34,923 nucleotides of DNA from an uncultured Ruminococcus sp. (GTDB lineage Bacteria > Bacillota > Clostridia > Oscillospirales > Ruminococcaceae), in contig CANPYF010000003.1 of the NCBI GenBank assembly GCA_947587925.1, positions 1 to 34,923 of the forward strand. Reading direction: 5' to 3'. The translations under genes were made by a program, and so were the position numbers. The notes under the pieces are model-generated. The model searched no databases and was not told the DNA's origin. It worked only from the letters and a program-made list of their open reading frames with translations. Shown here piece after piece: positions 8,431 through 18,618 of this stretch (its first letter is position 1; every line of letters starts with the position of its first letter).

Positions 8431-10512
8431 ATGAATATCCCTGAGATCTTCGGAACAGACGTGTTTGATGAAAACGTTATGCAGCAGCGGCTCCCAAAGT
8501 CAACTTATAAGTCGCTGAAAAAAACCATTCAGTCGGGCAAGCCGCTCGATATAGATGTTGCGAACGTTGTCGCTGCGGCAATGAAGGATTGGGCGGTCGA
8601 AAAGGGCTGTACCCATTACACTCACTGGTTCCAGCCGATGACGGGAATAACCGCCGAAAAACATGACAGCTTTATCTCGCCTATCGGTGACGGCAAGGTC
8701 ATAATGGAATTTTCGGGTAAAGAGCTTATCAAGGGCGAGCCTGACGCATCTTCTTTCCCGTCGGGCGGACTTCGCGCTACATTTGAAGCACGCGGATACA
8801 CCGCTTGGGATCCTACCTCATACGCTTTTATAAAAGGCAAGAGCCTTTGCATACCTACCGCTTTCTGCTCATATACGGGCGAAGCGCTCGATAAGAAAAC
8901 ACCGCTGCTGCGCTCTATGGAAGCGCTTGACAAGTCGGCGGTCAGACTGCTCAAACTCTTCGGCTGTGATGATGTTACCAGAGTTACCGCTAACGTAGGT
9001 CCGGAGCAGGAGTACTTCCTTATCGACAGACCTATGGCGGCAAAGAGAAAGGATATCATACTTACCGGCAGAACGCTGTTCGGCGCACCCGCACCCAAGG
9101 GTCAGGAACTTGAGGATCATTACTTTGGTACTATAAAGACAAGAGTAAACGCTTATATGGAGGATCTTGACGAGCAGCTGTGGAAACTCGGCATCTGCGC
9201 CAAGACCAAGCATAACGAGGTCGCTCCCTCGCAGCATGAACTTGCGCCTATCTTCAATACCACAAATATCGCTACCGACCATAACCAGCTTACTATGGAG
9301 ATAATGAAGCGCACCGCAAGAAAGCACGGCTTTAAGTGCCTGCTGCATGAAAAGCCCTTTGCAGGTGTAAACGGTTCGGGCAAGCACAATAACTGGTCTA
9401 TCTCGACCAACACGGGCGTAAATCTGCTTGACCGGGGTACTACCCCCGCCGAGAACGCACAGTTCCTCACCTTCCTTGTTGCCGTTATCAAAGCGGTCAA
9501 CGATTATCAGGATCTGCTCCGTGCGTCGGTAGCCTCCGCGGGCAACGACCACCGTCTGGGTGCGAATGAAGCCCCTCCCGCGATAATCTCTATCTTCCTC
9601 GGCGACGAGCTGACCGAGATACTCGATTCTCTTGCCGAAGGACATAAATATGAGGGCAAGGCTAAAACGCAGATGGAAATAGGCGTTGACGTTCTGCCGA
9701 CCTTCCCGAGGGATACCACCGACAGAAACAGGACCTCGCCGTTTGCCTTTACGGGTAATAAATTCGAGTTCAGAATGCCCGGTTCAAAGCTTTCCTGCGC
9801 AGGTCCTATGACGATACTTAACACTATCGTTGCCGAAGTGCTCGATCAGTTCTATGAAAAACTTTCCAAGGCTGACAACTTCCACGCCGCGCTCGATTCG
9901 CTTATCAAAGAAACTATCTCGCAGAATAAGAATATAATCTTCAACGGCAACGGTTATTCCGACGAATGGCCCGAAGAAGCCGAGAAGAGAGGACTGCTCA
10001 ACCTTCGTTCGACTCCCGACGCAGTTCCCGTATACCTTGCGGATAAAAACGTTGAGGTGCTTTCAAAGCACGGCGTTTATACCAAGGTAGAACTTGAATC
10101 GAGAGTAGAGATACTGCTTGAGGAGTATGTCAAGATCGTTAATATAGAAGCGCGTACCATGATAGACATGGCAAAGAAGGATATTCTTCCCGCCGTAATG
10201 ACCTATATCAAGGATCTGAGCGAAACGGCGTCTACGGCAGGTGCGCTCGGCGCAGACCTGACGGTCGAAAAGGAACTTGTTACACGCCTTTCGTCGCTTG
10301 CAGCCGCCACATATAAGGCTCTGGGCGAACTGGAAGAAGCCGAAGCTGCCGCTGCCGATATCAAGACTACCGAAGAGCAGGCAAGATATTATCACGATGT
10401 GATACTTGAAAAAATGGGACAGCTTCGCGCTCCCGCCGATCAGATGGAATCGCTCTGCGGCGAAAAATACTGGCCGTATCCGACCTATTCGCAGATACTT
10501 TTCTACACCTGA
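8431..10512 (+). CDS. glnA: Glutamine synthetase type III
   Basis: 693 aa; GSIII signatures such as [33 protein letters not shown] and [19 protein letters not shown]. Confidence 0.96.
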   Translation: MNIPEIFGTDVFDENVMQQRLPKSTYKSLKKTIQSGKPLDIDVANVVAAAMKDWAVEKGCTHYTHWFQPMTGITAEKHDSFISPIGDGKVIMEFSGKELIKGEPDASSFPSGGLRATFEARGYTAWDPTSYAFIKGKSLCIPTAFCSYTGEALDKKTPLLRSMEALDKSAVRLLKLFGCDDVTRVTANVGPEQEYFLIDRPMAAKRKDIILTGRTLFGAPAPKGQELEDHYFGTIKTRVNAYMEDLDEQLWKLGICAKTKHNEVAPSQHELAPIFNTTNIATDHNQLTMEIMKRTARKHGFKCLLHEKPFAGVNGSGKHNNWSISTNTGVNLLDRGTTPAENAQFLTFLVAVIKAVNDYQDLLRASVASAGNDHRLGANEAPPAIISIFLGDELTEILDSLAEGHKYEGKAKTQMEIGVDVLPTFPRDTTDRNRTSPFAFTGNKFEFRMPGSKLSCAGPMTILNTIVAEVLDQFYEKLSKADNFHAALDSLIKETISQNKNIIFNGNGYSDEWPEEAEKRGLLNLRSTPDAVPVYLADKNVEVLSKHGVYTKVELESRVEILLEEYVKIVNIEARTMIDMAKKDILPAVMTYIKDLSETASTAGALGADLTVEKELVTRLSSLAAATYKALGELEEAEAAAADIKTTEEQARYYHDVILEKMGQLRAPADQMESLCGEKYWPYPTYSQILFYT

Positions 10513-10537
10513 TCCCATAATTACCTAATTTAATATT

Positions 10538-10614
10538 GCACAATGATGTGCGCCGCTGCAAAGGCTGAGGAGAGCAAAGGCTTTTCTCTTTAAGCAGCAG
10601 GCGCACATTTTTTT
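10538..10614 (+). promoter_or_regulatory. amt leader attenuator: hexaloop hairpin overlapping an intrinsic terminator
   Basis: GCAC-AATGAT-GTGC (10538-10551) overlaps TGTGCGCCGCTGC (10547-10559), which pairs with GCAGCaGGCGCACA (10594-10607), followed by T7. Confidence 0.75.
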
Positions 10615-10661
10615 GCGGTAAAATAACTGCCGCGAGTTTTTTAAGGAAAGGATATGATCTT

Positions 10662-12377
10662 ATGAACGACTTAACGGTAACGGACGTAATGAACGAGTTG
10701 ATAGGTTCACACGGCGTCTGGTATCTGGTCGGAGCAATGCTCGTTTTCTTCATGCAGTGCGGTTTCGCAATGGTCGAAGCGGGCTTCACCCGTGCAAAGA
10801 ACGCGGGTAACATTATTATGAAGAACCTTATGGATTTCTGTATAGGCACAGCGGTGTTCCTGCCGCTCGGTTTCGGACTTATCTACGGAACCGACCTCGG
10901 CGGATTTATCGGCAAGCCTACCGAAACTATCTTTACCGATTTTTCGGGTACGGACACCTTCGCATTTTTCTTTAACCTTGTGTTCTGCGCGACAACGGCA
11001 ACTATCGTTTCGGGCGCAATGGCTGAAAGAACTAAATTTCTTTCCTACTGCGTATATTCGGCTGTAATTTCGGCGGTCATCTACCCCATAGAAGCTCACT
11101 GGGCATGGGGCGGCGGCTGGCTTACCCAGGAACGCTTCGGCGTTGTGTTCCATGACTTTGCAGGCAGCGCACTGATACACATGGTCGGCGGTCTTTCGGC
11201 GCTGATAGGCGCGGCTATCTTAGGTCCTCGTCTCGGAAAATATAAGAGAGATAAGGACGGCAAGGTAATTCAGGTCAACGCCTTCCCCGGACATTCTATC
11301 ACGATAGGCGCTCTGGGCGTGTTCATCCTCTGGTTCGCATGGTACGGCTTTAACGGCGCGGCTGCTTCCTCTGCAAAACAGCTTGCGGATATCCTTACCA
11401 CCACTACTATAGCTCCTGCCGTAGCTACTTTGGTCTGCATGATATTCACATGGATAAAATACGGCAAACCCGATGTTTCTATGTGCCTTAACGCTTCGCT
11501 TGCGGGACTTGTGGCTATAACCGCCCCCTGTGATGTCGTTGACGCGGCAGGCGCGACTGCTATCGGCGCTGTTTCGGGCGTACTGGTAGTATTCGGCGTA
11601 TGGTTCACCGATAACGTTCTTCACGTTGACGACCCTGTCGGCGCGGTAGCCGTTCACTTCTGCAACGGTCTTTGGGGAACTCTCGCCTGCGGACTTTTCG
11701 ATACCACCACGGGAGTTTTCTACGGCGGCGGATTCGGACAGCTTGCTTATCAGAGCATAGGCGCTCTTGCGATACTTGCATGGACTGCCGCAACGATAAG
11801 CCTTACATTCTTTATCATAAAGAAGACTATCGGTCTGAGAGCCTCCAAAGAAGAGGAGATCAAGGGTCTGGATATCACAGAACATGGTCTGCTTACCGCT
11901 TACAGCGGATTTGCAATGCTCAATGAAGCTATCGAGTACGACCCCGAGGAGATAAAGGGTCTTGAAGATATCGACACGGCTGTACCCGTAAAGAACTACG
12001 CGCTCAACAAGGATAATCCCGACAAGCTCACCAAGCTGGTCGCGGTATTCAGAGAAGAAAAACTCGGCGAGTTTATCTCGGCAATGGAAGCTATCGACAT
12101 AACGGGTATAACCGTTACCAACGTTCAGGGCTGCGGCGCACTCAAACGCCAGACGCACTATTACAGAGGTGCAAAGATCACGCCCAAACTCCACCCGAAG
12201 ATAAAAGCGGAGATAGTAGTAAGCAAGATACCCGTCAACACGGTCGTAAATACGGCGAGAAAATCGCTTTATACCGGCAATGTCGGCGACGGAAAGATAT
12301 TTATCTACGATGTTGAGGACGTAGTAAGAGTCCGCACGGGCGCACAAGGCTATGACGCTCTTCAGGACGAAGAATAA
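10662..12377 (+). CDS. amt: Ammonium transporter fused to a C-terminal PII (GlnB/GlnK) domain
   Basis: Amt core (GAMLVFFMQCGFAMVEAGFTRAKNAGNI, AHWAWGGGWL, FNG). C-terminus KLTKLVAVFREEKLGEFISAMEAIDITGITVTNVQG...GDGKIFIYDVEDVVRVRTG is a PII domain. Confidence 0.94.
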   Translation: MNDLTVTDVMNELIGSHGVWYLVGAMLVFFMQCGFAMVEAGFTRAKNAGNIIMKNLMDFCIGTAVFLPLGFGLIYGTDLGGFIGKPTETIFTDFSGTDTFAFFFNLVFCATTATIVSGAMAERTKFLSYCVYSAVISAVIYPIEAHWAWGGGWLTQERFGVVFHDFAGSALIHMVGGLSALIGAAILGPRLGKYKRDKDGKVIQVNAFPGHSITIGALGVFILWFAWYGFNGAAASSAKQLADILTTTTIAPAVATLVCMIFTWIKYGKPDVSMCLNASLAGLVAITAPCDVVDAAGATAIGAVSGVLVVFGVWFTDNVLHVDDPVGAVAVHFCNGLWGTLACGLFDTTTGVFYGGGFGQLAYQSIGALAILAWTAATISLTFFIIKKTIGLRASKEEEIKGLDITEHGLLTAYSGFAMLNEAIEYDPEEIKGLEDIDTAVPVKNYALNKDNPDKLTKLVAVFREEKLGEFISAMEAIDITGITVTNVQGCGALKRQTHYYRGAKITPKLHPKIKAEIVVSKIPVNTVVNTARKSLYTGNVGDGKIFIYDVEDVVRVRTGAQGYDALQDEE

Positions 12378-12491
12378 TTTGATTTCAAACGCTTACCTCT
12401 TATAATAATAGGACGAACGGAGCTGCAACCCCCTGCCCCCGAGAGTTCGGCTAAACCCCGGACAAAAACCTCTTACATCTGACATTTTAAC

Positions 12492-12531
12492 GGGTCGGGG
12501 AAATGTAAAACATTTTACTGCCCCCCGACCC
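12492..12531. repeat. Nested inverted repeat GGGTCGGGG...CCCCGACCC with inner AAATG-TAAAA-CATTT
   Basis: Arms 12492-12500 and 12523-12531; inner stem 12501-12515. Confidence 0.7.
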
Positions 12532-12544
12532 CGCGCTCCGTTCG

Positions 12545-12657
12545 GATTTTGAGCAAAGTTCAAAATCTAATTCTAACATCTAACTTCTTACCTCTTATGG
12601 CTTGAGCAAAGCTCAAGCCCTGAGCTCCGCTCAGCCTCTAACCTCTAACAGCCCATC
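12545..12657 (+). repeat. Heptad array with three triloop hairpins
   Basis: GATTTTGAGC-AAA-GTTCAAAATC (12545-12567, one G.T), GGCTTGAGC-AAA-GCTCAAGCC (12599-12619), CTGAGC-TCC-GCTCAG (12620-12634), among CTAACAT CTAACTT CTTACCT ... CTAACCT CTAACAG. Confidence 0.85.
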
Positions 12658-12674
12658 CCACTTATAAATTATAG

Positions 12675-12719
12675 CGCAGTATCCGCCGAGGAGCGTAATG
12701 TTCCGAAGCGGATACTGCG
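12675..12719. promoter_or_regulatory. Strong hairpin, possible terminator or leader element
   Basis: CGCAGTATCCGC (12675-12686) pairs perfectly with GCGGATACTGCG (12708-12719), followed by TTTTAG. Confidence 0.5.
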
Positions 12720-12795
12720 TTTTAGTATCATGTATAAACGGCTTAAAAAGGGGGAAGGATAATTTTATCTTAAACGGAAAGGAAGCGATCAGATC

Positions 12796-13233
12796 GTGAG
12801 CGATAAACAGGATTCCGTGGAACTTCTTAAAGAAACCAACGCGGGTATACAAATGGGAGCGTCAACGCTTCACGAACTTATAACAGACATACAGAACGAG
12901 CAGCTGCGCGGCGTTATCAACGCCGCAAAGGACGAGCATGACGAACTTGGCGACGAGGCGCATAAAATGCTGCTGCAATACGGCAGCGATACCAAAGAGC
13001 CGCACCCTGCCGCCAAGGCAATGAGTTGGATGAAAACAAATATCAAAATGGCTGCGGAAAAAACCGACAGCACCGCCGCAGAACTTATCACGGACGGCTG
13101 CAATATGGGTATAAAGAATCTCTATCGTTATATGAACCAGTACGGCGGGGCAGACCCGTCTGTCGTGCGCCTGACTAAGCGGGTTATAAAGAGCGAAGAA
13201 GAACTTCGCATGAATGTAAGAGAATATCTTTGA
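12796..13233 (+). CDS. Small helical protein of unknown function (ferritin-like/DUF2383-type fold suspected)
   Basis: 145 aa helical ORF beginning GTG-SDKQDSVELLKETNAGIQMG, with SD-like AAAGGAAG upstream. Confidence 0.65.
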   Translation: MSDKQDSVELLKETNAGIQMGASTLHELITDIQNEQLRGVINAAKDEHDELGDEAHKMLLQYGSDTKEPHPAAKAMSWMKTNIKMAAEKTDSTAAELITDGCNMGIKNLYRYMNQYGGADPSVVRLTKRVIKSEEELRMNVREYL

Positions 13234-13260
13234 TTTGCGGCACAAAAAAACTTCGTGCTA

Positions 13261-13305
13261 AAAAACCCTCCGCACAGCCTGTTTAAAAGCTGTGCGGAAG
13301 GTTTT
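13261..13305. terminator. Bidirectional intrinsic terminator
   Basis: AAAAACCCTCCGCACAGC-loop-GCTGTGCGGAAGGTTTTA between convergent genes. Confidence 0.8.
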
Positions 13306-13352
13306 AGGGGATATTATTATGTGTGTGGGGATAGCAGGTTTAAATGCCGCCG

Positions 13353-16300
13353 TTATTCCGTTCTTAATGCGACAACGGGGTCTTTCTTAGCCGCACTGCG
13401 CGACGGGATAAGTCCCGAGAACAGCGTCAGCAGGACGCTGATGACAATGAGTATCACCGCGGCGGCTATCGGCAGGTGCGTACTCAGGTTGTTTATGCCC
13501 GTGGCATGGTGGATAAGCATATCAGCGGGTATGCACAGCAGGTATGTCACGATTATGCCGAGCAGACCCGAGGTAAATCCGATTATCATGGTCTCGGCGT
13601 TGAACATACTTGAAACGTCGTGCTTTGATGCGCCTATCGCACGGAGTATGCCTATTTCCTTTGTGCGCTCCTGAACGGATATCAGCGTGATAACGCCTAT
13701 CATTATCGAGGAAACTACCAGCGATATGGCTACAAAGGAGATGAGCGCATATGTAATGGCGTTTATGATAGTTGTCATGGAGGACATCATTATGCCGATA
13801 TAGTCGGTGTAGGTTATCTTCTTTTCCTCCTCGGCGTTATTGTTGTATTTTTCTATCGCGTCGGTTATAATGTCTTTATTTTCAAATGTCGAAGCGTAAA
13901 TGTTTATTGACGAGGGAGTGTCAAGATCCACACAGCCGAGTTTGGTGAGGTTGCTTTCATAGCTGCTGTCGGAATATTCCTGCGGAACTATCTCGTCATA
14001 ATACAGCGTGCATTGCTCGTCCGTAAAGCCTGCGGCTGCCGCGTCAAGGGCGGCTGCAATGTCCGCCGCGCTCATTTCGGCGGTCTGCTCGGCGATAGCC
14101 TGCGCCTTCTGCGCCTTTATCTGCTCGCCTATCGCCTGCGCGAACATTTCGTTGAACTCTTCATCAGTCATTGACGAGATATATTCGTTGAGCATATCTT
14201 CGTCCATAGTCACCTGCTGGCTTATGCCCTGCATGACAGCCGCCTGCATTTCCTCGCGGGTCATGTTCTGCGTGTACTGCGCGATCGCCGCGTCTATCTC
14301 TTCTTGTGTGGGCAGGCTCATTATCGCGGCATAGGCTTCCGCCTTTTTGTTCTCGTCAAGTCCCGCGATATATTCTCTGAATTTTGCCGCCTTCTGCGCG
14401 TCGTCAAGTTCGTCGTCGTCCGTCTTGAAGGGAAGTCCCGTGAAAATATCCGTTTCCTCATTGTCAAGCTGTGCTTTTATAGCTTCGGAATCCTGAGAAT
14501 TGCTTATTACATAATCGGTAAGCGCGCTCGTGTAGCCTATAGAGCCTACCAGCATGGTGGAATCGGCGTCCTCGTTCGGGCGGATTATTCCCGTTACTTT
14601 AAGGTCTATGCCGTTGTCGTAAAGGTATTTCATACCCGTGTCCGATTCGCGCATATCCACATATGTTTCGGTCGAAGGGTCATAGCTGTAGCAGTCGGAA
14701 TTAAGCACGGTGCGGAACTGCATATTGCATATGTCCTCATAGCTCCAGCTTTGCAGCTGCGCTTCGGCTTCATCTTGGTTTATCGCAGCGTCCATAAGAT
14801 CCATCATCTGGTCGCGCGATTCAAGACCGAGGGCAAAAAGCGTAAGGTCGTCCAGTTCGTTTTCTCTGTCGACTACAAGGACTATTTCGTTGTATTCATC
14901 AGGCCATTCACCGTAAACTACATCATACTGTTCTTTAAGCAGGTCGCTTACGAGCGTGCCGTCCTCATTGGGCAGCATTTCCTGCCAGAGCGTTACACCC
15001 GTTGAGAACATTGAGCCGAATCCCGCATTGCTCATATATTCATCTCTTGCGCCTATCATGCCCGACATATCCACGCCCATTGCTTCTTTCATAATGTCCT
15101 GCATAAGCACGTTCGGGTCTGAGAGGATAATATCGCCGTCAACGCTTTTGGTGTAAACGAGCATATCGAGGCTATATGAATACTGCACGCCGCTTATCGC
15201 GTTATGCAGTTCGCTGTCCTCGTCCTTGCGCTGAGAATCTATCCACTGCTTAAAACTTTTCAGATCGTTCTCGCTCTGGTTGGAACTGCTCATAGCGTTT
15301 ACAAGGTCATAGAATATCGGTTTGGAATAAACCGCGTCCTTTTCGTGATCCTTTGCGGATTTTCCCTGACCGAGCATTGTTTCAAACAGCGAACTCATAT
15401 CCATTACTTTTGCTTCAATAGTCAGCGGATATGATGAAAGGGCGTTTTCCTGCACCTCGTCTATATAATTGGTAAAGCCCTGCGAGAGCGCGAGTATCAG
15501 CGCGATACCGATTATGCCTATGCTGCCCGCAAACGAGGTGAGCATAGTCCTGCCCTTTTTAGTCAGCAGATTTTTAAGCGAAAGCGAAAAGGCGGTAGAG
15601 AACTTCATAGAGGGCATTTTGATCTTTTTATTCTTCGTTTCCTCTATAAGCTTCCGGTCGGCTTGGCTTTCCGCGATATATTCTTCCTCCGAAAGCGGTG
15701 CGGAGTCATCGGTTATCTCACCGTCAAGCACTTTGATTATACGGGAGGAATATTTATCCGCAAGGTCGGGGTTATGGGTGACCATTATAATGAGCTTATC
15801 CTTGGAGATCTCCTTTAATATCTCCATAACCTGAACGCTCGTTGTAGTATCAAGCGCGCCGGTAGGTTCGTCCGCAAGGATTATATCGGGGTCATTTACA
15901 AGTGCGCGGGCTATTGCGACACGCTGCATCTGACCGCCGCTCATTTCGCTCGGCTTTTTGTTAAGCTGAGAGGAAAGTCCCACGTCCTCGAGCGCTTTTT
16001 TAGCGCGTTCGCGCCGTTCCGCCCTCGATACACCCGAAAGTGTGAGCGCAAGTTCAACGTTCTGGAGCACTGTCTGATGAGGGATAAGGTTATAGCTTTG
16101 GAAGACAAAGCCTATAGAGTGATTGCGGTAGGAGTCCCAGTCGCGGTCTTTAAAATCCTTTGTAGATCTGCCGTTTATCACAAGATCTCCCTGAGTGTAC
16201 TGGTCAAGACCGCCGATTATATTGAGCATGGTAGTCTTGCCGCAGCCCGAAGGTCCGAGTATGGACACAAATTCACTTTTGCGGAATCTTATATCCACAC

Positions 16301-16367
16301 CGCGCAGCGCGTGTACCACGCCGTCGCCCGCGGGATAATCCTTTACGATATTTTTCAGCTCAAGCAT
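13353..16367 (-). CDS. ABC transporter, fused ATP-binding and FtsX-type permease (MacB-like)
   Basis: Walker A LGPSGCGKTT, signature EMSGGQMQRVAIARAL, Walker B IILADEPTGALD, then an FtsX permease with a large extracytoplasmic region. Start taken at MLELKN (ORF track: 16379). Confidence 0.93.
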   Translation of the reverse strand: MLELKNIVKDYPAGDGVVHALRGVDIRFRKSEFVSILGPSGCGKTTMLNIIGGLDQYTQGDLVINGRSTKDFKDRDWDSYRNHSIGFVFQSYNLIPHQTVLQNVELALTLSGVSRAERRERAKKALEDVGLSSQLNKKPSEMSGGQMQRVAIARALVNDPDIILADEPTGALDTTTSVQVMEILKEISKDKLIIMVTHNPDLADKYSSRIIKVLDGEITDDSAPLSEEEYIAESQADRKLIEETKNKKIKMPSMKFSTAFSLSLKNLLTKKGRTMLTSFAGSIGIIGIALILALSQGFTNYIDEVQENALSSYPLTIEAKVMDMSSLFETMLGQGKSAKDHEKDAVYSKPIFYDLVNAMSSSNQSENDLKSFKQWIDSQRKDEDSELHNAISGVQYSYSLDMLVYTKSVDGDIILSDPNVLMQDIMKEAMGVDMSGMIGARDEYMSNAGFGSMFSTGVTLWQEMLPNEDGTLVSDLLKEQYDVVYGEWPDEYNEIVLVVDRENELDDLTLFALGLESRDQMMDLMDAAINQDEAEAQLQSWSYEDICNMQFRTVLNSDCYSYDPSTETYVDMRESDTGMKYLYDNGIDLKVTGIIRPNEDADSTMLVGSIGYTSALTDYVISNSQDSEAIKAQLDNEETDIFTGLPFKTDDDELDDAQKAAKFREYIAGLDENKKAEAYAAIMSLPTQEEIDAAIAQYTQNMTREEMQAAVMQGISQQVTMDEDMLNEYISSMTDEEFNEMFAQAIGEQIKAQKAQAIAEQTAEMSAADIAAALDAAAAGFTDEQCTLYYDEIVPQEYSDSSYESNLTKLGCVDLDTPSSINIYASTFENKDIITDAIEKYNNNAEEEKKITYTDYIGIMMSSMTTIINAITYALISFVAISLVVSSIMIGVITLISVQERTKEIGILRAIGASKHDVSSMFNAETMIIGFTSGLLGIIVTYLLCIPADMLIHHATGINNLSTHLPIAAAVILIVISVLLTLFSGLIPSRSAAKKDPVVALRTE

Positions 16368-16407
16368 ATTCTTAAACATACCTCCCGTTAAATAAATTTA
16401 TTCATTA

Positions 16408-16872
16408 TTAATTTTTCTGCTTTATCGCCCTCTTGACAAATTCGCGCATATTAAGCGACAGCTTCAAGGACGTATCATAAAAAGCCCTTAGTTCGGCTTC
16501 GGGTATATTATCGGTAGTCACCGACCAGAATTCATGTATACGCGCCCGGGCGCAGTCGGCTGTCTGTGTACCTTTTTGGGTAAGCACCATTCGATAACCG
16601 CGCTGAAGCTCCTTATCCTTAGGATTCCTTACGATATATCCCGATCTTTCAAGTTCCTTAAAGGTACGCGAGACCAGCGCCTTGTCAAAGCAGCAGATCT
16701 CGCACAATTTACCCGCGCTGAGTCCGCCGCTGTTCATACTTATCATCATAAGGCAGAGCAGTGAAGCGGGATTGAGTTCCGGACCATCGAGCGCTATGCC
16801 GAACAGCTTATTCATATACCTATGATTGCTCATAACGAGCAGAGAAAACGAATTATAAAGCTCATCATTCAC
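16408..16872 (-). CDS. MarR-family transcriptional regulator
   Basis: Winged-helix ORF (SAGKLCEICCFDKALVSRTFKELERSGYIVR). Likely GTG start at 16872 after GAAAGGAG; the tracked ORF extends to 16905. Confidence 0.85.
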   Translation of the reverse strand: MNDELYNSFSLLVMSNHRYMNKLFGIALDGPELNPASLLCLMMISMNSGGLSAGKLCEICCFDKALVSRTFKELERSGYIVRNPKDKELQRGYRMVLTQKGTQTADCARARIHEFWSVTTDNIPEAELRAFYDTSLKLSLNMREFVKRAIKQKN

Positions 16873-17052
16873 AGCGCGTACTCCTTTCGGCAGGATAAAG
16901 GGCAAAAATTAGGTTGATTTTTACAACTTAGATTATAGCACATTCGTTGTATATTGTCATGTATAAACAATGAATTTTGTTTTAAAATTTATATTGCCTT
17001 CCCACGGGAGAAGAGGGACGCAAAGTCGGCTCCACCGATATTTTTCGGGTGT

Positions 17053-17160
17053 TTTTAAAATTCGCGCCGTAGGCGCCACCTTGTCTAATCGTCTGAACTT
17101 TGTTCAGACCCTGAACGAAGTTCAGACTCTTACCTCTTAAGAGCGGAGCGTTCTAACTTC
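17053..17160 (+). repeat. Mosaic intergenic repeat (GCGCC-GTA-GGCGC module, triloop hairpins, heptads)
   Basis: tttaaaattcgcgccgtaggcgcc shared with 4151-4174; GTCTGAAC-TTT-GTTCAGAC (17091-17109); CTGAAC-GAA-GTTCAG (17111-17125); CTTACCT CTTAAGA...CTAACTT. Confidence 0.85.
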
Positions 17161-17185
17161 TTTCCATGTTTTGTTTTTTAAAGCC

Positions 17186-17214
17186 TTGACATTCTTCTCG
17201 CACAGTGCTATAAT
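17186..17214 (+). promoter_or_regulatory. SigA-type promoter of the ktr operon
   Basis: TTGACA (17186-17191), 17-nt spacer, TATAAT (17209-17214). Confidence 0.85.
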
Positions 17215-17256
17215 ATAAGGTACGAAATTGTTTCGCGGAAAAGAGTAAGGATCATT

Positions 17257-18606
17257 ATGGAAAAAATGAAGGAATTGTTTAAGAAACTTTCATTTACGCA
17301 GATACTTATGCTCGGCTATTCGCTCGTTATCCTCGTCAGTGCGGCGGTACTAATGCTGCCCGTCAGCTCGCGTACAGGCGAACCTACCGCATACGGACAC
17401 TGCATTTTTACCGCGACCTCCGCGCTCAGCGGTACCGGTCTGGTAATGTTCGATACATATTCGCATTGGTCGTTTTTCGGACAGATCGTGCTGCTTATCG
17501 TTATACAGATAGGCGGTATCGGTTTTATGTCTATGACTATCTTCGCACTTTCCTTTACAAGCCGCAAGATAGGACTTAAACAGCGCGTTACTATGAGAGA
17601 GTCTATCTCCGCTATCAGCGGCGGCGGCGTTGTCAAGATAACAAGGTTTATCCTTAAAGGTACTATCATTATCGAACTGCTCGGCACTGTCGCGCTCTGC
17701 TTTTTCTATGTGCCGAGGCTCGGCGTCGGCATGGGTATCTTCTTCGCCCTGTTCCACTCCGTTTCGGCGTTCTGTACCGCCGGAGTAGACCTTATGGGTT
17801 ACTTTGAACCGGGAAGTTCACTTGCGACCGCCGCGAGCGACCCTCTGCTGAATATCACCCTTATAATACTCCTCACTATCGGCGGTATCGGGTTTATCAC
17901 CTGGGAGGACGTTGTCGTGCATAAATGGCATTTTAAAAAATACCGCCTGCAAAGCAAGATCGTTATTGTGATAACTATTATTTTCTATATCTTCGGCGTT
18001 GCCGAAATGGCTGCGCTTGAATGGAATAATTCGCTGAGCGGCGCAGGCAGCGGCGGCGATAAACTGCTTATTTCTTCAATGCTCGTTACTTCGGGCAGGG
18101 ACGCGGGCTTCGCCCCTATGGATATGAATATTTTGCGCCCCGCAACGCTGCTCATGCTTATCGTTTTTATGTTTGTCGGCGGTTCGCCGGGTTCGACGGC
18201 TTGCGGCATAAAGACCACCACCTTTGCGGTAATGGTGCTTACCATTGTCAGCGTTTTCAGAAAACGCCGCAGCGTTGAATGTTTCGGCAGACGTATAGAT
18301 GACGGCGCGGTAAGGAACGCAAGCTGCGTTACTACCCTTTACCTTATGGTCGTCATAAGCTCCGCGCTTGTTATTTCAGCTGCGGACGGGCTGGATCTGC
18401 TGCCCGTGGTGTTTGAGGTCGTTTCGGCAATAAGTTCGTGCGGTCTTTCAATGGGCATAACGGCGGGTCTGTCGCCCTTGTCCGAAACGCTTATTACGCT
18501 TATAATGTTCTTCGGAAGGATAGGCGGTATCTCGTTTATCGTTTCTTTCTCAAACAGAACTGCTTCAAAGATACAGCTTCCCGAAGAAAAGATCATGATA
18601 GGATGA
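17257..18606 (+). CDS. ktrB: TrkH/KtrB-family potassium transporter membrane subunit
   Basis: TATSALSGTGL first pore loop and the expected four pore-loop regions; next to ktrA. Confidence 0.92.
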   Translation: MEKMKELFKKLSFTQILMLGYSLVILVSAAVLMLPVSSRTGEPTAYGHCIFTATSALSGTGLVMFDTYSHWSFFGQIVLLIVIQIGGIGFMSMTIFALSFTSRKIGLKQRVTMRESISAISGGGVVKITRFILKGTIIIELLGTVALCFFYVPRLGVGMGIFFALFHSVSAFCTAGVDLMGYFEPGSSLATAASDPLLNITLIILLTIGGIGFITWEDVVVHKWHFKKYRLQSKIVIVITIIFYIFGVAEMAALEWNNSLSGAGSGGDKLLISSMLVTSGRDAGFAPMDMNILRPATLLMLIVFMFVGGSPGSTACGIKTTTFAVMVLTIVSVFRKRRSVECFGRRIDDGAVRNASCVTTLYLMVVISSALVISAADGLDLLPVVFEVVSAISSCGLSMGITAGLSPLSETLITLIMFFGRIGGISFIVSFSNRTASKIQLPEEKIMIG

Positions 18607-18618
18607 TCGAAAAGGAGA

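Noticed and set aside
8238-8444. Small ORF across the glnA leader
   Set aside because: It spans the promoter and terminator hairpin, starts upstream of the likely transcription start and has no SD; probably not coding.
11220-12347. Long antisense ORF (375 aa) opposite amt
   Set aside because: Shadow of the Amt-PII coding frame; no recognisable domains.
12599-12634. Triloop hairpins considered as intrinsic terminators
   Set aside because: Most are not followed by a U-tract and several sit inside operons or in tandem; the true terminators here have longer loops and T-runs.
17001-17050. GGGACGCAAAG at about 17010 resembles the core of a c-di-GMP-I (GEMM) riboswitch
   Set aside because: The upstream GGCAAACC-type half and the second stem are not recognisable, and it lies far from and poorly placed for a downstream gene. 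Treated as chance unless a covariance-model scan says otherwise.
17209-17256. Possible c-di-AMP (ydaO) riboswitch upstream of ktrB
   Set aside because: The leader from the mapped promoter is only about 40 nt, too short for that riboswitch.
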